Shown one piece after another: positions 29,016-40,479 of a stretch of 64,000 nt of DNA; position 1 is the first letter of the stretch; every line of letters begins with the position of its first letter. This stretch comes from Agapanthus africanus (Eukaryota; Streptophyta; Magnoliopsida; Asparagales; Amaryllidaceae). The stretch covers positions 771,792,809 through 771,856,808 of the forward strand of contig CM057339.1 of assembly GCA_030015575.1 (NCBI GenBank), read 5' to 3'. The notes beneath the pieces are model-generated. The model saw only the letters and a program-made list of their open reading frames with translations. It did no database searches and was not told the origin of the DNA. The position numbers were made by a program, and so were the translations under genes.

Positions 29016-30272
29016 TCACTGGTATAGCTTGAGTTTCTTAGCGTTGTAAGGCCGTGGAAACTTGCGTCCGTCCGTGTCTTGCAATCGGTAGGCTCTGCCG
29101 GGAAGGACCTCGGAGAAGATGAAGGGGCTGTCCGATTTAGGGGAAAACTTATGCAGCCTGCCTTGATCGACGAACTCGTTTCGCCTCAGGACTAGGTCTC
29201 CGGTCTTAAAGAAGCGGCGCTTGACTCGTGCGTTGTAATATCGGGCGGTTTGCTGCTGATAAGCGGCAGCTCTGATCTGAGCCCGGTCTCGTTTATCCAA
29301 TAAGATATCTAGGTTGGTCCGGAGGGCTGTAGTGTTGGCTTCGTCGTCGAAGTGTTCGACCCGGTGACTGGGTATCCCGATCTCCGCTAGGACCATTGCC
29401 TCAGTCCCGTAGCAGAGGCTGAAAGGGGTTTTCCCGGTGGGGGTCTTCTTTGACGTGCACCGGGCCCATACGACCCGGGGTAATTCCTCGACCCAACTGC
29501 TTTGGCGTCCTTCCAGGCGGGTCCGGAGACCTCGGAGGACGTCTCGATTAGCGGCTTCGCCTTGCCCGTTGCATTTGGGATGCGCAACCGCGGCGAACTT
29601 CATGAGGATGTGATATTCATTACAGAATTCCCTCACTTTCTCATTCTCGAAGTTTGTTCCGTGATCGGTGATGATACACCTCGGGATGCCGAACCGGAGT
29701 ATCACGTTGTTCTGCAGGAACTTGATGGTCGTGGTGGCATCCGGTTTCCTGATGGGGACGGCCTCAATCCATTTCGTGAAGTAATCCACCGCGACGAGGA
29801 CATGCCTGTGACCATCTATACCGGTAGGGAACTGCCTATCATGTCCACCCCCCTGGGCGAACGGTCATGGGGAGGTAAGGGTGGTCAGCTCGGTGGCCGG
29901 AAGGCGAGGTATGCTTCCGTGGAGTTGGCAACTTTTGCATCTTCTGACGAGCTTCTGGGCGTCTTAGTGAATAGTTGGCCAGTAGTACCCCTGGAGCAAT
30001 GCCTTCTGGATCAAGGTGCGGGCCCCTTGGTGTGCGTCGTCGACCCCTTCGTAGATTTCATGGAGGACATAGTCGGCTTCACGGGGGTCGATGCACCGGA
30101 GCAGGGATTGAGTGAAAGACTTCTTGTAAAGGTTCCCATTGCTCCAGACGAAGTGACGGGCTTTGGCTCGGAGACGGCGGGCTGCTTTCTGATCTTCTGG
30201 GAGTGTGCCTTCCCTTAGGAATTCCACGAGGGGATTCCTCCAGTCTCGGTCCTCTTCCTGGGCTATGTACAC
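29016..30272 (-). pseudogene. Integrase of the outer element, frameshifted
   Basis: On the minus strand the N-terminal zinc region (HEIYEG...DDAHQG and CKSC near 29945) is followed by a one-base frameshift near 29860 in the stretch before VDYFTKW. The core then runs from 29789 with ITDHG and, about 35 residues later, Glu in GQGEAANRD. The first catalytic Asp lies in the frameshifted part. The C-terminal domain (FKTGDLVL, KFSPKSDSPF) ends at 29016 with KLYQ. There is no chromodomain, as expected for Tat. Confidence 0.8.
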
Positions 30273-30329
30273 ATGAAGCCCCTTCTTCCACGCTGGTCCG
30301 TGGCAGGGTCTCGAAGAGGATAAATCGCT

Positions 30330-30723
30330 TGTTGTTGGCCGAGTAGGATGAAGCCAGCTTACTCAAGGCGTCAGCTTGGGCATTGAGCTGTCTGGGTATT
30401 TGCTCTACCTGGACCTCGTCGAAGTTCTTCCGAAGTCTTCTTACCTCGGAGAGATACTTCACCATTAGAGGTTACCGGGCTTCGAAATGGCCGATCACTT
30501 GGACAACGACGAGGGCTGAGTCACTGCGGATCCGAATTGTTTTCAGCCCCAGCCCGGAGGCCATGCGAAGTCCAGCCAGCAGGGCCTCGTATTCTGCCGC
30601 GTTGTTTGAGGCCTTGAACCCGAGCTTCAGAGAATACTCCATTTCTGTCTTGTTCGGGCCTCGAATGATGAGGCCGGCTCCACAGCCTTCCTCGGTCGAA
30701 GACCCGTCGACGTAAATAATCCA
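30330..30723 (-). pseudogene. Archaeal-like RNase H of the outer element
   Basis: The minus strand has YVDGSSTEEG, NNAAEYEALLAGL, SDSALVVVQV and NAQADALSKLAS, the four catalytic segments of the second RNase H typical of Tat elements, all with their acidic residues. A TAA near 30470 (in EAR-stop-PLMVKY) breaks it. Confidence 0.8.
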
Positions 30724-33304
30724 CTCAGGGACTGAGTCAGGCCCCCCTCGATCAAGGGTTGAGCCGTGAGGGTAGGCATGGACTCCGGCTCCTTACTGGG
30801 GATTGTGCATTCGATGATATAATCGACCATGGCCTGTGCTTTGATGGCCTGCCTCGGGCGGTATTTTATGTCAAATTGGGACAGTTCCCACCTCCACTTT
30901 TCTAAGCGGTCCACTTTTCTAAGCGGCCCGAGGATTCGGGTGACGTGAGGATAACCCCCAGCGGGCGCTCGGTAAGAACGAGGATGGTGTGCGCCTGAAA
31001 GTAGTGTCGTAGCTTCCTTGAGGCCACAACGAGTGCCAGAACGATCTTCTCTATGGCTGGGTACTTCGTTTCAGCGTCTTTGAAGACGTGGCTCACGTAG
31101 TACACCGGCTTCTGCACTCCGTCGACCTCTCGGACGATAACTGAGCCTGTTGCTTGGTCGGATACCACCAGATACAGTGATAGCTCGTCTCCTTCAACTG
31201 GTCGGGTGAGCAGCGGCGGCGTCGCAAGGTGCCTCTTTAATTGGTTAAAGGCGGTCTGGCATTCCTCTGACCACTCGAACCTCGGGATCTTCCTTAGAGC
31301 TTTGAAGAATGGGAGGCACTTCTCCCCAGACCTCGACATGAAATGGCCCAGAGCGGCTACCCGCCCTGTTAGTCGCATGATCTTGACGTTGGTCCTGGGC
31401 GCGGTCATGTCGAGGATAGCATCAATTTTTTCTGGGTTAGCTTAGATTCCACAATGGGTGACCATGAAACCGAGGAACTTTCCCCCGGTGACCCCGAATG
31501 CACACTTTGCGGGGTTCAGCTTCATCTTGAACTTGCGGATTACTTCGAAAGCCTCGCCCAGGTCCTTGGTGTGGTCGGTCGATGAGACTGATTTGACAAG
31601 CATATCGTCAACGTAAACTTCCATGTTCCTGCCGATCTGTGGCTTGAACATGCGGTTGACTAATCGTTGGTACGTAGCCCCGGCTTTCTTGAGGCCGAAG
31701 GGCATCACCTTGTAGCAGTATACCCCCTGGTCCGTTGTGAATGTGGTAAGATCTTCATCTGTCGGATTCATATAGATCGGATTATAGCCGGAGAAGGCAT
31801 CCATGAAGCTCAATAGCTCGTAGCCAGCCGTGCTGTCGACGAGCTGATCTATCCGAGGAAGGGGATAGTTATCTTTAGGGCAGGCCTTATTGAGGTCGGT
31901 GAAGTCGATGCAAATGCGCCACTTCCCGCTTGACTTCTTGACCAGAACTACGTTCGCCAGCCACTCCGAATAGGGTACATTCCGAATGAAGTTGGCGGCG
32001 AGGAGCCGATCCACCTCGTCTTCGATAGCCTTCTGTTTCACCCGGGCTAAGCTTCGCTTTTTCTGCCCGACGGGTCGGGCCGTAGGATCAACCCCGAGCT
32101 TGTGAGATATGATTTTGGGGTCGATCCCAGATATGTCAGCAAGCGCCCAGGCGAAAACGTCGGAGTTGTTCCTGAGGAAATTAACCAGGTCATCTCGCTG
32201 AGTTCCTGTCAGAAGCGATCCGATCTGGATGATCTTTTCGTCGTCCCCTTCTATCAGGGGAACATTTGTCAGCGGTTCGACCGAGGTTCCTCGGACCTCA
32301 TTTTGCTCGTCTCGAGTGTCCAGAGAACCCCTGATGTTGCCTTCACCCTCGACATCGTCGGCTGGCTGCTCAGATGAAGATGTTGCGATGAAGCATACAT
32401 TTGCAATCCGCTGGTCTCTATAGAACCGACCTATCCTGCCCTGATCGAGAGGGAACTTCATCGCCAGGTGGTAGGTCGATATCTGGGCCCGGAGGGAGTT
32501 CAACGTTGGGTGGCCGAGGAGGATGTTGTAGGCCGATAGGATTCTTGCTACGATGAATTCCACGGGTAATGTTCGCGTGCGTCTGGCTTCCCCGACGTTA
32601 AACTGCAGAGTGACTACCCCTTCCGCCGGGATGGAGTGGTTGGTGAACCCTGAAAAGACGTGGGAGGTCGGCCTTAGGTCTGCTGGGGTGAGCCCCATGC
32701 GCAGAAAGCAGTCGTAAAAGAGAATGTCCTCCGAGCTACCCGAGTCGACCAGTATCCTGTGCACCTCGTATTGGTGGACTCGAGCAGTGATCACCAGAAG
32801 GTCGTTGTGGGGCAGGGATATGCTGTGGAAGTCCATGTCGTCAAAAATGATCGGCTCGTTATCCCCGGCCTTCTTCCTCGGGTGGCTGTCGGCCTCCACT
32901 GCCGGCGCGGGGTGCTGAGTCTCGTAGGTGCTCAACGGACCCCCTACTGAAATGACCATGATTTTTGATGAGCCTCGGTTCCTTTCGGCGAGGTCCCTTA
33001 GGTCTCCTGGTGAGGTCGTTTTTGAGCTGCCTTGGCGAGTCTCGCGTGCACGACCCTGTCGAGGGAGGGGATGCCGGTCATGCCTGGGAGCAGGCGAGCT
33101 GACCGCACCGCCTCGGGAAAGACAGGGGTGCGAAGAGACTCGGGGAGAAGCTCTCTGATGTGCGACTGTTGGAGACAGCGAGGCGGTGGTCGACATCGCC
33201 GACGCGAGCAGAGACTTCTCTCCCTCTGTAGGGGTCCCGGTCCCGAGGTGGGGAAGCAGCGACCAGGGGAGCTTGCCCCGCCGTTCGGACACGGACGAGC
33301 GCAT
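30724..33304 (-). pseudogene. Protease, RT and first RNase H of the outer element
   Basis: In order on the minus strand come a Gag remnant rich in Arg, Ser and Pro (to about 32960), a protease with VDSGSS (near 32740) and a LLGHPTL landmark, and RT with FMDAFSGYN, MPFGLKKAG and YVDD (31604-31615). A stop follows at about 31442 (TAG, probably from GAG). The RNase H connection continues to about 30902. There a directly repeated stretch (CCACTTTTCTAAGCGG, twice within 30893-30926) shifts the frame. The first RNase H reads LYLVVSDQATGSV and keeps an Asp. Confidence 0.85.
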
Positions 33305-33470
33305 CCACGACGGATGCGAGTCGATCTATTCGGGCGGTTAGGGCGTTGATGGCGTTCGGGGGAGGAGATTCATCCGCGCCTCCGTTGTGGGGGAAGTGGC
33401 GGCTAGTGCTTGGATCATCGTGGTGACCGCTCTCTATTGGGTTGAGATCGGAAGATAAACTTTGTCTCAG
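33060..33470 (-). pseudogene. gag: Gag N-terminal remnant, core deleted
   Basis: A frame with NAINALTARIDRLASVVDALV (coiled-coil-like) follows the primer site. The gag core and zinc knuckle expected next are absent: within about 100 bases the text becomes the pre-protease region. An internal deletion is the simplest reading. The exact junction cannot be fixed without an intact relative. Confidence 0.5.
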
Positions 33471-33481
33471 TGGAATCAAGT

Positions 33482-33499
33482 TTCCCACAGACGGCGCCA
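33482..33499 (-). other. Primer-binding site of the outer element
   Basis: The minus strand reads TGGCGCCGTCTGTGGGAA two bases after the LTR end CGTCA. The first nine bases would pair with a tRNA ending ACGGCGCCA, as plant tRNA-Asp does; the rest does not match it well. Confidence 0.55.
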
Positions 33500-33501
33500 G
33501 C

Positions 33502-34315
33502 TGACGCGGGGTGAATCGTGTCAAGATGTTACCTTCCGTTGATCTGCTGTTGGCGATGATGGATGGCCGAGATTTGAGTTGGAGGATAGCTCCTGAAGTG
33601 TGTGGATCTCAATTGGTTTGAGGTTGTTGGGGCCGAGCTACCTGCAAGGAAGTCCCGGGGTGGTTGTACCACCGAGGGCCCTCCGACGATCAAGTTAGAC
33701 AGGAAATCCGAGCAGAGTAACGGCCTAGTGAGTGGAAAATGGCTTACTTGAACCATCTGAAGGAGGGGTTTATATAGCAGTGGCAGCAGGCAGGCAGGTG
33801 TGAGAATCACGCCGGTCATTACGCCCCTGACGTCACGCCCGCGTGATGGGCGGGATCTCCCATTAATGGCGAGATAGGCTCGTTAATGGGGATCGTGATG
33901 GCGTGGAACGCGGGATCGTGGGCAGCGGATATCTCGTGCATGGCGAGATTCGCGGAGGCGAGGCGGAATCACTTGTGAATGATGTCGTTGGTCAGTCGAA
34001 GGGACCGAGGAAGATGAGCTCGGCGGGGGCTCGGGCCCGAGCGAAAGGACGAGCTATCTTGGTTCTGTGGTAGCCCGGAGGCGAGCTGAGAGGGCCGAGG
34101 AAGCCAAATGTGCAGGAGGCTCGGAGGCGAGCCAACGGTTGTTTGCAAGGTGGGCATAGGAGTGGAATGGACGGCCCAGAAGGTCGTCCACGTCCATGGG
34201 TCGCAAACCCGGGTGTTCCCCCGACGTGCCGTCCTTGGCCCTTCTTTGCAGGCTTCGGGACACATCATCAGCCATGTGTCACGATCTGGGAGATCACCGA
34301 TATCGAGAATCATCA
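33502..34315 (-). repeat. 5' LTR of the outer element (814 bp)
   Basis: On the minus strand it starts TGATGATTCTCG at 34315 and ends CCCCGCGTCA at 33502. The TATA box CTATATAAAC is at 33777-33768. It aligns with copy 1 at 543-1266 and, for its first third, with 3755-3481. Confidence 0.8.
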
Positions 34316-36603
34316 ACAGCGGAACGATATCGTTTGTACCAAGTATATCATATTGAAAAAAATTGTAACAGTGTTATCGCATTGCCACCTTATTATTAGT
34401 TATATGTATGCCTTAGAGGCCATTACTGTACATGGGATGTAAATTATAGAGGATGTTTGGACAAATATAGGTGGGACTTTCTCGCTCGACATGATAGTAT
34501 GCTATCTGGTTGCACTTTGTCTTAACATATTGACTTGTATAAGTGATGTTGTCTTGCTCTCACATGTTGATAAAGCCCTTTAGGATGTGTACTTGACACC
34601 CAGGACTATGATGGAGATCATACTAGTGGGTCCAGGTGTAGTCCACAAGTACACCCTATAATTGTTCCTAGTCGAGGGAGTATCGAGACAGGGCATCGAT
34701 GCTCCAGAGTAGACTAGCGTATACGCATCTTGACCCATATGATGGGCGATGGATGATCCCACATCCATTGATGTTTGACATCAAAGATGGTGTATGGGTG
34801 CTCAGTGGAGACTGGGTACACTGGACGGACTTGCCGAGAACTCCTAGATGGTATTATACCTATTGTCAGATAGCAGTTCTCTGGTGACACTGGTACAGAT
34901 TAGTTTGTCGACCCGAGATCGTCATAGAGTCTTGTGTGTCTCCCACTGTGCTTTGATTTCCACCCTACCACTGCACTACTGAGTCGTGCAAACAGGTGAT
35001 TTTTGGGGACAGTCCCGAGTCACATGGAGGCAATGAGCGATGGGAGGGGATTCGTCTCTCCCGGTATTGGGGGTTGATGTTGCGCTATGCTCGATTTTCC
35101 ATAACATGAAATCCCTGACCAGGGTTGTTGAGATTTACTGGTAAGTGTTATCATTAGTTTCTCGAACCGTTATGGACCTTGCATCGACATGACTTATCAG
35201 GCTATTGGGGCCTGACATTTTACCATCCCCAGACGATGATATGCGACATATCTGACGAAAAGACCGGATTGTACGGACGTGTTACTGATTGGATTCACAG
35301 GAGTACGAGCAGGCTTGCTTGTTGATCTTCTAATCGCTCAATATCCGGGTGGCCATTACGTTTAGCCGACCGCTTGCGGCTTGTGGGTGTTTGATATGAT
35401 CATCACCTACTGCCGGCATATTGACGAGTCTTTAGAGTCCTACACAGAGGTTTCCTGGTTCATGCGAAACGAAGTAGGTGCACATATGTGATATGTGCGG
35501 GACCGAGATTAATGCGTGTATGTGATACCGTATTCTATTCTCGCGATATGTGATATCGGACGGTTATATGAGATATAGCCGGGTTATCGGATCAAGTGTT
35601 GATTCGATGGATTATTACATTTGATATTAGTCGGTTGTATATGATATAGCCGTATTATTAAATCAGGTGTTGATTTAATAATATAATGTATAATTATATA
35701 TTTGATATATTATCTTACATTAACTAATATTTTCACACTAAGTATTTCTTTTCTCACTGGTGTACACTTAGTATATATGTGATATATATTAATGTACATT
35801 ATTTTGTGTCATGCCAGATGCCACATGCAACATGGGTGTATGATACTCACACCATGGTTATGATAATCCTTGGGTTTTTATTTATCTTGGTAATTCAAAA
35901 AATTAGTGGTAATTAGTCACATGGTTCAAGCTTGTAGAAGCTTGTGGAACCATTGACCAAGTCCACTCATTTGTTTTACATGAAGATATTTATTAACCCA
36001 ACCATTATTATTGACCCATGGTTTTATTCTCTATATGAGTTAGTGTATGACACTAACTCATCTATGGTTGTTATTCTCACCTCATGAGATCATTCTCTCC
36101 ACACTTTTTCTTCTTCCTCTTCATGAGAGAAAAAGCTTACTAGCTTTTTCTATGGTGAGAAAATAATGTGAGAAAAAGAAAACTAAAGAGAGCCCATTTC
36201 CTACTTCATCATCCACTACTATTAGCCATTTAGTTTAGGGTGTTTGCTTCACTAAACCCTAATTTAGTGAAGAGGTAGCATGAGCTTGAGTCTCCTCGAC
36301 GTAGATCATCTTCGGCCTCGAAGACTTCGAGCAAGCTTGTTCATTTCTCCAAGGCAACCCTTTCTAGAGTTCGGGAGATTAAAACTCCCAGCGAAGGCAC
36401 TACCACATGGAGCTTTTGAAATGAAGGACCAGTCTACAAAGGTTGTATTCCTCATTCACTTAGATGTTAAGTTGTTAACATTGCTTGTTTGTTTAAATTT
36501 CTAGTTAAAGATTCTTGGTTAGAGTTACTTAGAATGGCAAAAATTTAAAAACGGTATGGACGATGCCTCCCAAAACCTTGCTGCCGTCCTAGATAACCCT
36601 ACA
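34316..36603. repeat. Probable Copia LTR and flank, start not resolved
   Basis: The right end is clear: ...AACCCTACA at 36603, one base before a Met-tRNA primer site. An LTR starting TGTA near 34428 would give a TGTA...TACA pair and a length near 2.2 kb, but other starts (34335, 34365) are possible, and no second copy is present to decide. The interval is non-coding. It holds alternating GATATAGCC and GTGATATCGG motifs (35540-35660) and a leader-like CT-rich part (36100-36260). The five bases ACAGC at 34316 are the expected target duplicate of the outer Tat element. Confidence 0.5.
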
Positions 36604-36604
36604 G

Positions 36605-36617
36605 TGGTATCAGAGCC
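36605..36617 (+). other. Primer-binding site of the Copia element (initiator Met tRNA)
   Basis: TGGTATCAGAGCC is the classic complement of the 3' end of plant initiator tRNA-Met. It follows the LTR end by one base. The internal region is cut 132 bases later by element B. Confidence 0.85.
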
Positions 36618-36744
36618 AAGTTAGATTTAAACATGTTTGTTAGATTACGAAACCGAAACTGCTCCGATACTTGAACCTGCGAAATCCAGTTTCTGTCTAA
36701 TTTTTAGAGGTGTCAAAAAAAGTTCCAAACAAGTACAGAGTGAT

Positions 36745-36749
36745 GTATG
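36745..36749. repeat. Target duplicate of element B (GTATG)
   Basis: GTATG stands directly before the LTR at 36750 and again directly after the second LTR at 46983-46987. The match is perfect. Confidence 0.95.
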
Positions 36750-39700
36750 TGTAACACCCTAGTTCATTTATACCAATTCTATTTTGAGTATTTCTTTATT
36801 TATGGTATTTTCATGATTTACTGTGTTTTGGGTGCGAATAGTGTATTTGACATTTGTATTTGCATCCGACCCGACCCGCTTGCTGGAAACCCGTTTTGAT
36901 TCCTATTTATGATTTATCCTGGCTTGTTATGTGGATCCGTGCACTTTCATTTTTTCATATACTGCATACTGACATTTTATCTGGCATCTGCATTTTTTTA
37001 GTATAACAAATAAAGTCAAATAAAATATTTTAAAAATATCTAGCATGGCTTGCATCATACCCCTAATCCTGTGGTAGCATCCGCGCATCTTGTTCTCGTC
37101 CCGTTCAGTGAAACAGATTTGTTTGGATGGCAACGCGCACGTACGTGCATCCGTTCTTGGGGGTATGCATTTTTTCGTTACCCGGATATCCAACTTTAAT
37201 TTTGGTCGACATGTATATTTTCATATTTTAAAACTGAATTTTAGACCCGACCCGGGCATGTTTGGACTATGTTTGTATTTACCAGAATATCAAATTTTAT
37301 TTATATAATATTAATTTTATAAACTGATACAAATTAAAATTTAGTTAACTAATAAAAGATTTTTTAAATTTAAATCTAAACTAATTTCCTAACAAACTAA
37401 CAACCCTTTTCTCTCTCTCTCCTCTGCATATATATATATTTATATATATTTTATTTATTTATTTTTTTCTTTCCTTATTTAATAGACAGCCTCTTCTTCT
37501 TACATCTTCTTCTTCTTTCTTCTTTCTTTTTCTTGATCTTGTTTCTTGATTCCGGTGATCACCGCCGGAGCTGTGCTCGTCGCTGACGATCCAAGTGATC
37601 CAGTGAACGTACCTTGCCTGTGTGATCACCCTCTTGCCTTGCCTGGACCCGTCCAGCGTGCCGCATGTGCGTTGCGACGATTTACCGACGTCGGACGTGT
37701 CGTGCGTATCCGTCCCGTGATTCGATCGAGGCAAGTTTATCTTGCTACATGCTATGATATATTGTACAACCATATTAATAATTATATTACATGTTTAGTG
37801 TATTGTACATCCCCTGTTATAGTTTTGCAGTTTTACGACGTCCGTTTTCATCCGTACAATTTATTTCGTATCTAGTGCATGCAAATTTATCTTGTTACAT
37901 GCTAGACTACAATATATTGCACCCATTTAAATAATAACATCACATAATGTTTAGTTATGCATCCCACATTACCATTTTACAGTTTTACTATCTTCGGACA
38001 TCCGTATGCATCCATATCACTATTTACATATCTAGTCGCATGCTAATTCATCTTGCTACATGCTATGTATCCTATTTTGCATCCATATGAATAAAAATAT
38101 CACATGTTGATTGCACTGTACATCCATATTAAAGTTTTACCGTTTTCGGATACCCGTTTGCATCCATATCATTTAGAATATATATCGTCGTAATATTTCT
38201 TATTATTATCTTTAATTAGTTTATAATCTGCATTTTATAATGTTATACAAAATATAGTTTGAAAATATTATAGTTTACACATGAAACGTCGTTGCAAAGC
38301 GGATACGACAAATCTGAAATTTACTGTATACCTTACCTTATAAAATTCATTATAAATCATAGAAAAATTATTAGCATACGTTCTTTAGTTCGTTATGAAG
38401 ATAACCTAGAATACTATAACTCTATGAAATATTTACTTGCAAAATAAATTATTTAAATAACGTAAAATGCAAATGAAAATATCTATAAACTGCTGTCCAG
38501 GGAAATTCCAGCAGCAAACTTTCAATTTCGAATGTTCATAGCTTTTTGTAGAAACAACCTGATATACTTCAACTTATAAAAACGAAAACTTTATTGAATT
38601 ATCTTTGTTTTGATATAAGACACGTCCCTTTTGGAGAACGTTTGTTATTTTAAGCTATTTTACAAATCAGGGTGACGCTGAATATCTGAACGGAACTTTC
38701 TTGTGCATGGTTAATCAATACCACTTTTATAGTTATTAATTGGTTTGAATATGTTATCCATGTTAATATTATTTTATCAATATCTATTTAATAAATAATA
38801 GTGCTTGTGTTTTAATATTCAGCAAATTTTACCGATTTACAGTTTTATAGTATCCGTCTGTATCCGTACGGTTTATTACATATCTAGTTGCACACCGAGA
38901 CCATATTATTTCATGTTACTGTTGTATTAATGCACCATGCTTGATAATTGTGCATCCTACTCAGTCATGATGTGACCCCTGATCGATATTTGTGTATCCA
39001 TGCTTTTATTGTACATCCGTACTTTCACCTTGATTCAATACTTACTACAGTTTGATTATGAGCACTCGTTTGACACCTGTGCACTACTTGACATGACCTG
39101 ATACACCACTACTTGAAATGACTTGATACATGTACACTACATGACCTGATATATCACTACTTGACATGTTACCTGATCCTGTTTCTAATGCCGACAATCC
39201 TGACATGTCGTCCCGATGGACATATCCTGTTGTCTGTATAGACAAACCTGTTCTTGCTTGATCTTGTGTTGGCATTAGCTTCAGATTTATCAATACCTGA
39301 CCTGAATACATAACTTGGGGGTAAGGGGAAATCAATGATGAAACCTGACTTGTAACTCAACAGTTCGACGCTTATACTGATCAGTTTTGGGGGCTAGGCC
39401 AGTCCCGGAATGATGTTGCTGACATCATTCGTCTGTACATGTTTCCTATTTGTGCTTAGTGGCACGTCTCGGATTCAGCCCCGAGAGTCTGGACCGTGGT
39501 CCCGGGTACGCACGGGATACTATTGAGTTACATCGATGATCCATTAAATTGATTTCAAAGATTTGAGTGTAATTAACCCAGTAGTTTAGTTCAGATTACT
39601 CACCGCACGTCACATGTGTTTATGCCCTTCACTGTTCCTTATTCGTGATACTGTTATACTCTTATTACCGTTTATACTCATGCCTGCATGACTTGTTACC

Positions 39701-40068
39701 TCCTGATTATATTATTGTTGATATTATGATGCACTGACGTCTGGGTTTTGCATGGCTCAGATCCTCTACCTTTGTCGTAGGCTTATCAGGAGTACTTCCG
39801 CCGTTAGGCCGAGCAGTGAGGATCCAGTTAGTATCCAGTTTTAATTTCCAGATGTTTTGCTCATTGGATTTATTGCTTCCGCATATTATTTCTTGACTCG
39901 TTTATTCTAGCATATGGACATGTACTAGATAGTTTATTTTATTTTTCTGTTCTTGATATCTTTAGACAGCCGTAATGTGACTATGGAGGAATGTTTCCTA
40001 ACCACAGGTAGCATGGTTGGCTCTGTCATGTGCCGATCTTAGCGCACTCTGGGAAGTGGGGCGTGACA
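36750..40068 (+). repeat. 5' LTR of element B
   Basis: It starts TGTAACACCC and ends GGCGTGACA. Inside are a CT-rich leader with TATATATA runs (37400-37540) and a GC-rich stretch at 37550-37730. Three diverged repeats of about 140 bases follow (37735-37872, 37877-38035, 38040-38178), each with CATCTTGYTACATGCTA and ATCCGTNTGCATCC motifs; a fourth fragment lies near 38800. Reading frames such as 37546-37875 recur in the other LTR and are not genes. Confidence 0.95.
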
Positions 40069-40077
40069 GGGTTTGTT

Positions 40078-40090
40078 TGGTATCAGAGCC
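40078..40090 (+). other. Primer-binding site of element B (initiator Met tRNA)
   Basis: TGGTATCAGAGCC lies nine bases after the LTR end, in the usual place. Confidence 0.9.
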
Positions 40091-40479
40091 ATAGGATTTA
40101 GGTTAATCGGGTTTGATTCTTTTGTAGTTGGGTATTGGACCCAATATACGAATCAGAAAACCTGTAATTTGGAACATGTCCCGCCACATTGTTATCGTGA
40201 TTTTTGAATCATATCTTTCTTTGATCCTTATCTTGACGATATGCAAGCAACTTTGCATCTCGGCTTGAAACCTTTGGTTCCCTATTATTTCTCCCTTTTC
40301 CTTTGATTCTGATACTAGGATTTGGGCGACTTGAACGGAGTTATGTGATTGTACCCATGAACTGCAGCATGGTTACAATGCGGTACTCTATTTAAGTAAC
40401 TTGGAGTCCTGGTCTTGATTCATTTCCTTGTTCCATGGTCGTTTTATTACCTTGGTTCTCTCAGTGTCATTGCTTACCA

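Larger units (their letters stand above)
3481..34315 (-). mobile_element. Outer Tat-type Gypsy element (copy 2), split by a nested insertion
   Basis: Read on the minus strand, the order is 5' LTR (34315-33502), primer site, gag N-terminus, protease, RT, RNase H, a second RNase H and integrase (to 29016). Then come a partial antisense ORF, hairpin repeats, a full antisense gene, a polypurine tract (3768-3756) and a truncated 3' LTR (3755-3481). The second RNase H places it in the Tat lineage. The block 6721-28654 is another element, inserted in the hairpin repeats; removing it and one copy of the 5-bp duplicate restores the repeat unit. The gag core is deleted, and pol has stop codons and frameshifts. 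The 3' LTR lost two thirds of its length at the host junction, so no target duplicate can be checked. Confidence 0.85.

Noticed and set aside
29502-30218. 238-codon + strand ORF
   Set aside because: It is a shadow of the outer integrase, which is clearly coded on the minus strand with its catalytic motifs.
36605-36617. tRNA-Met gene fragment
   Set aside because: TGGTATCAGAGCC occurs right after LTR ends here and at 40078 and 52527. It is a primer-binding site, not part of a tRNA gene.
37546-37875. 109-codon ORF in the LTR of element B
   Set aside because: It recurs at 44459-44788 in the other LTR. It lies in the leader zone and carries substitutions that do not look constrained.
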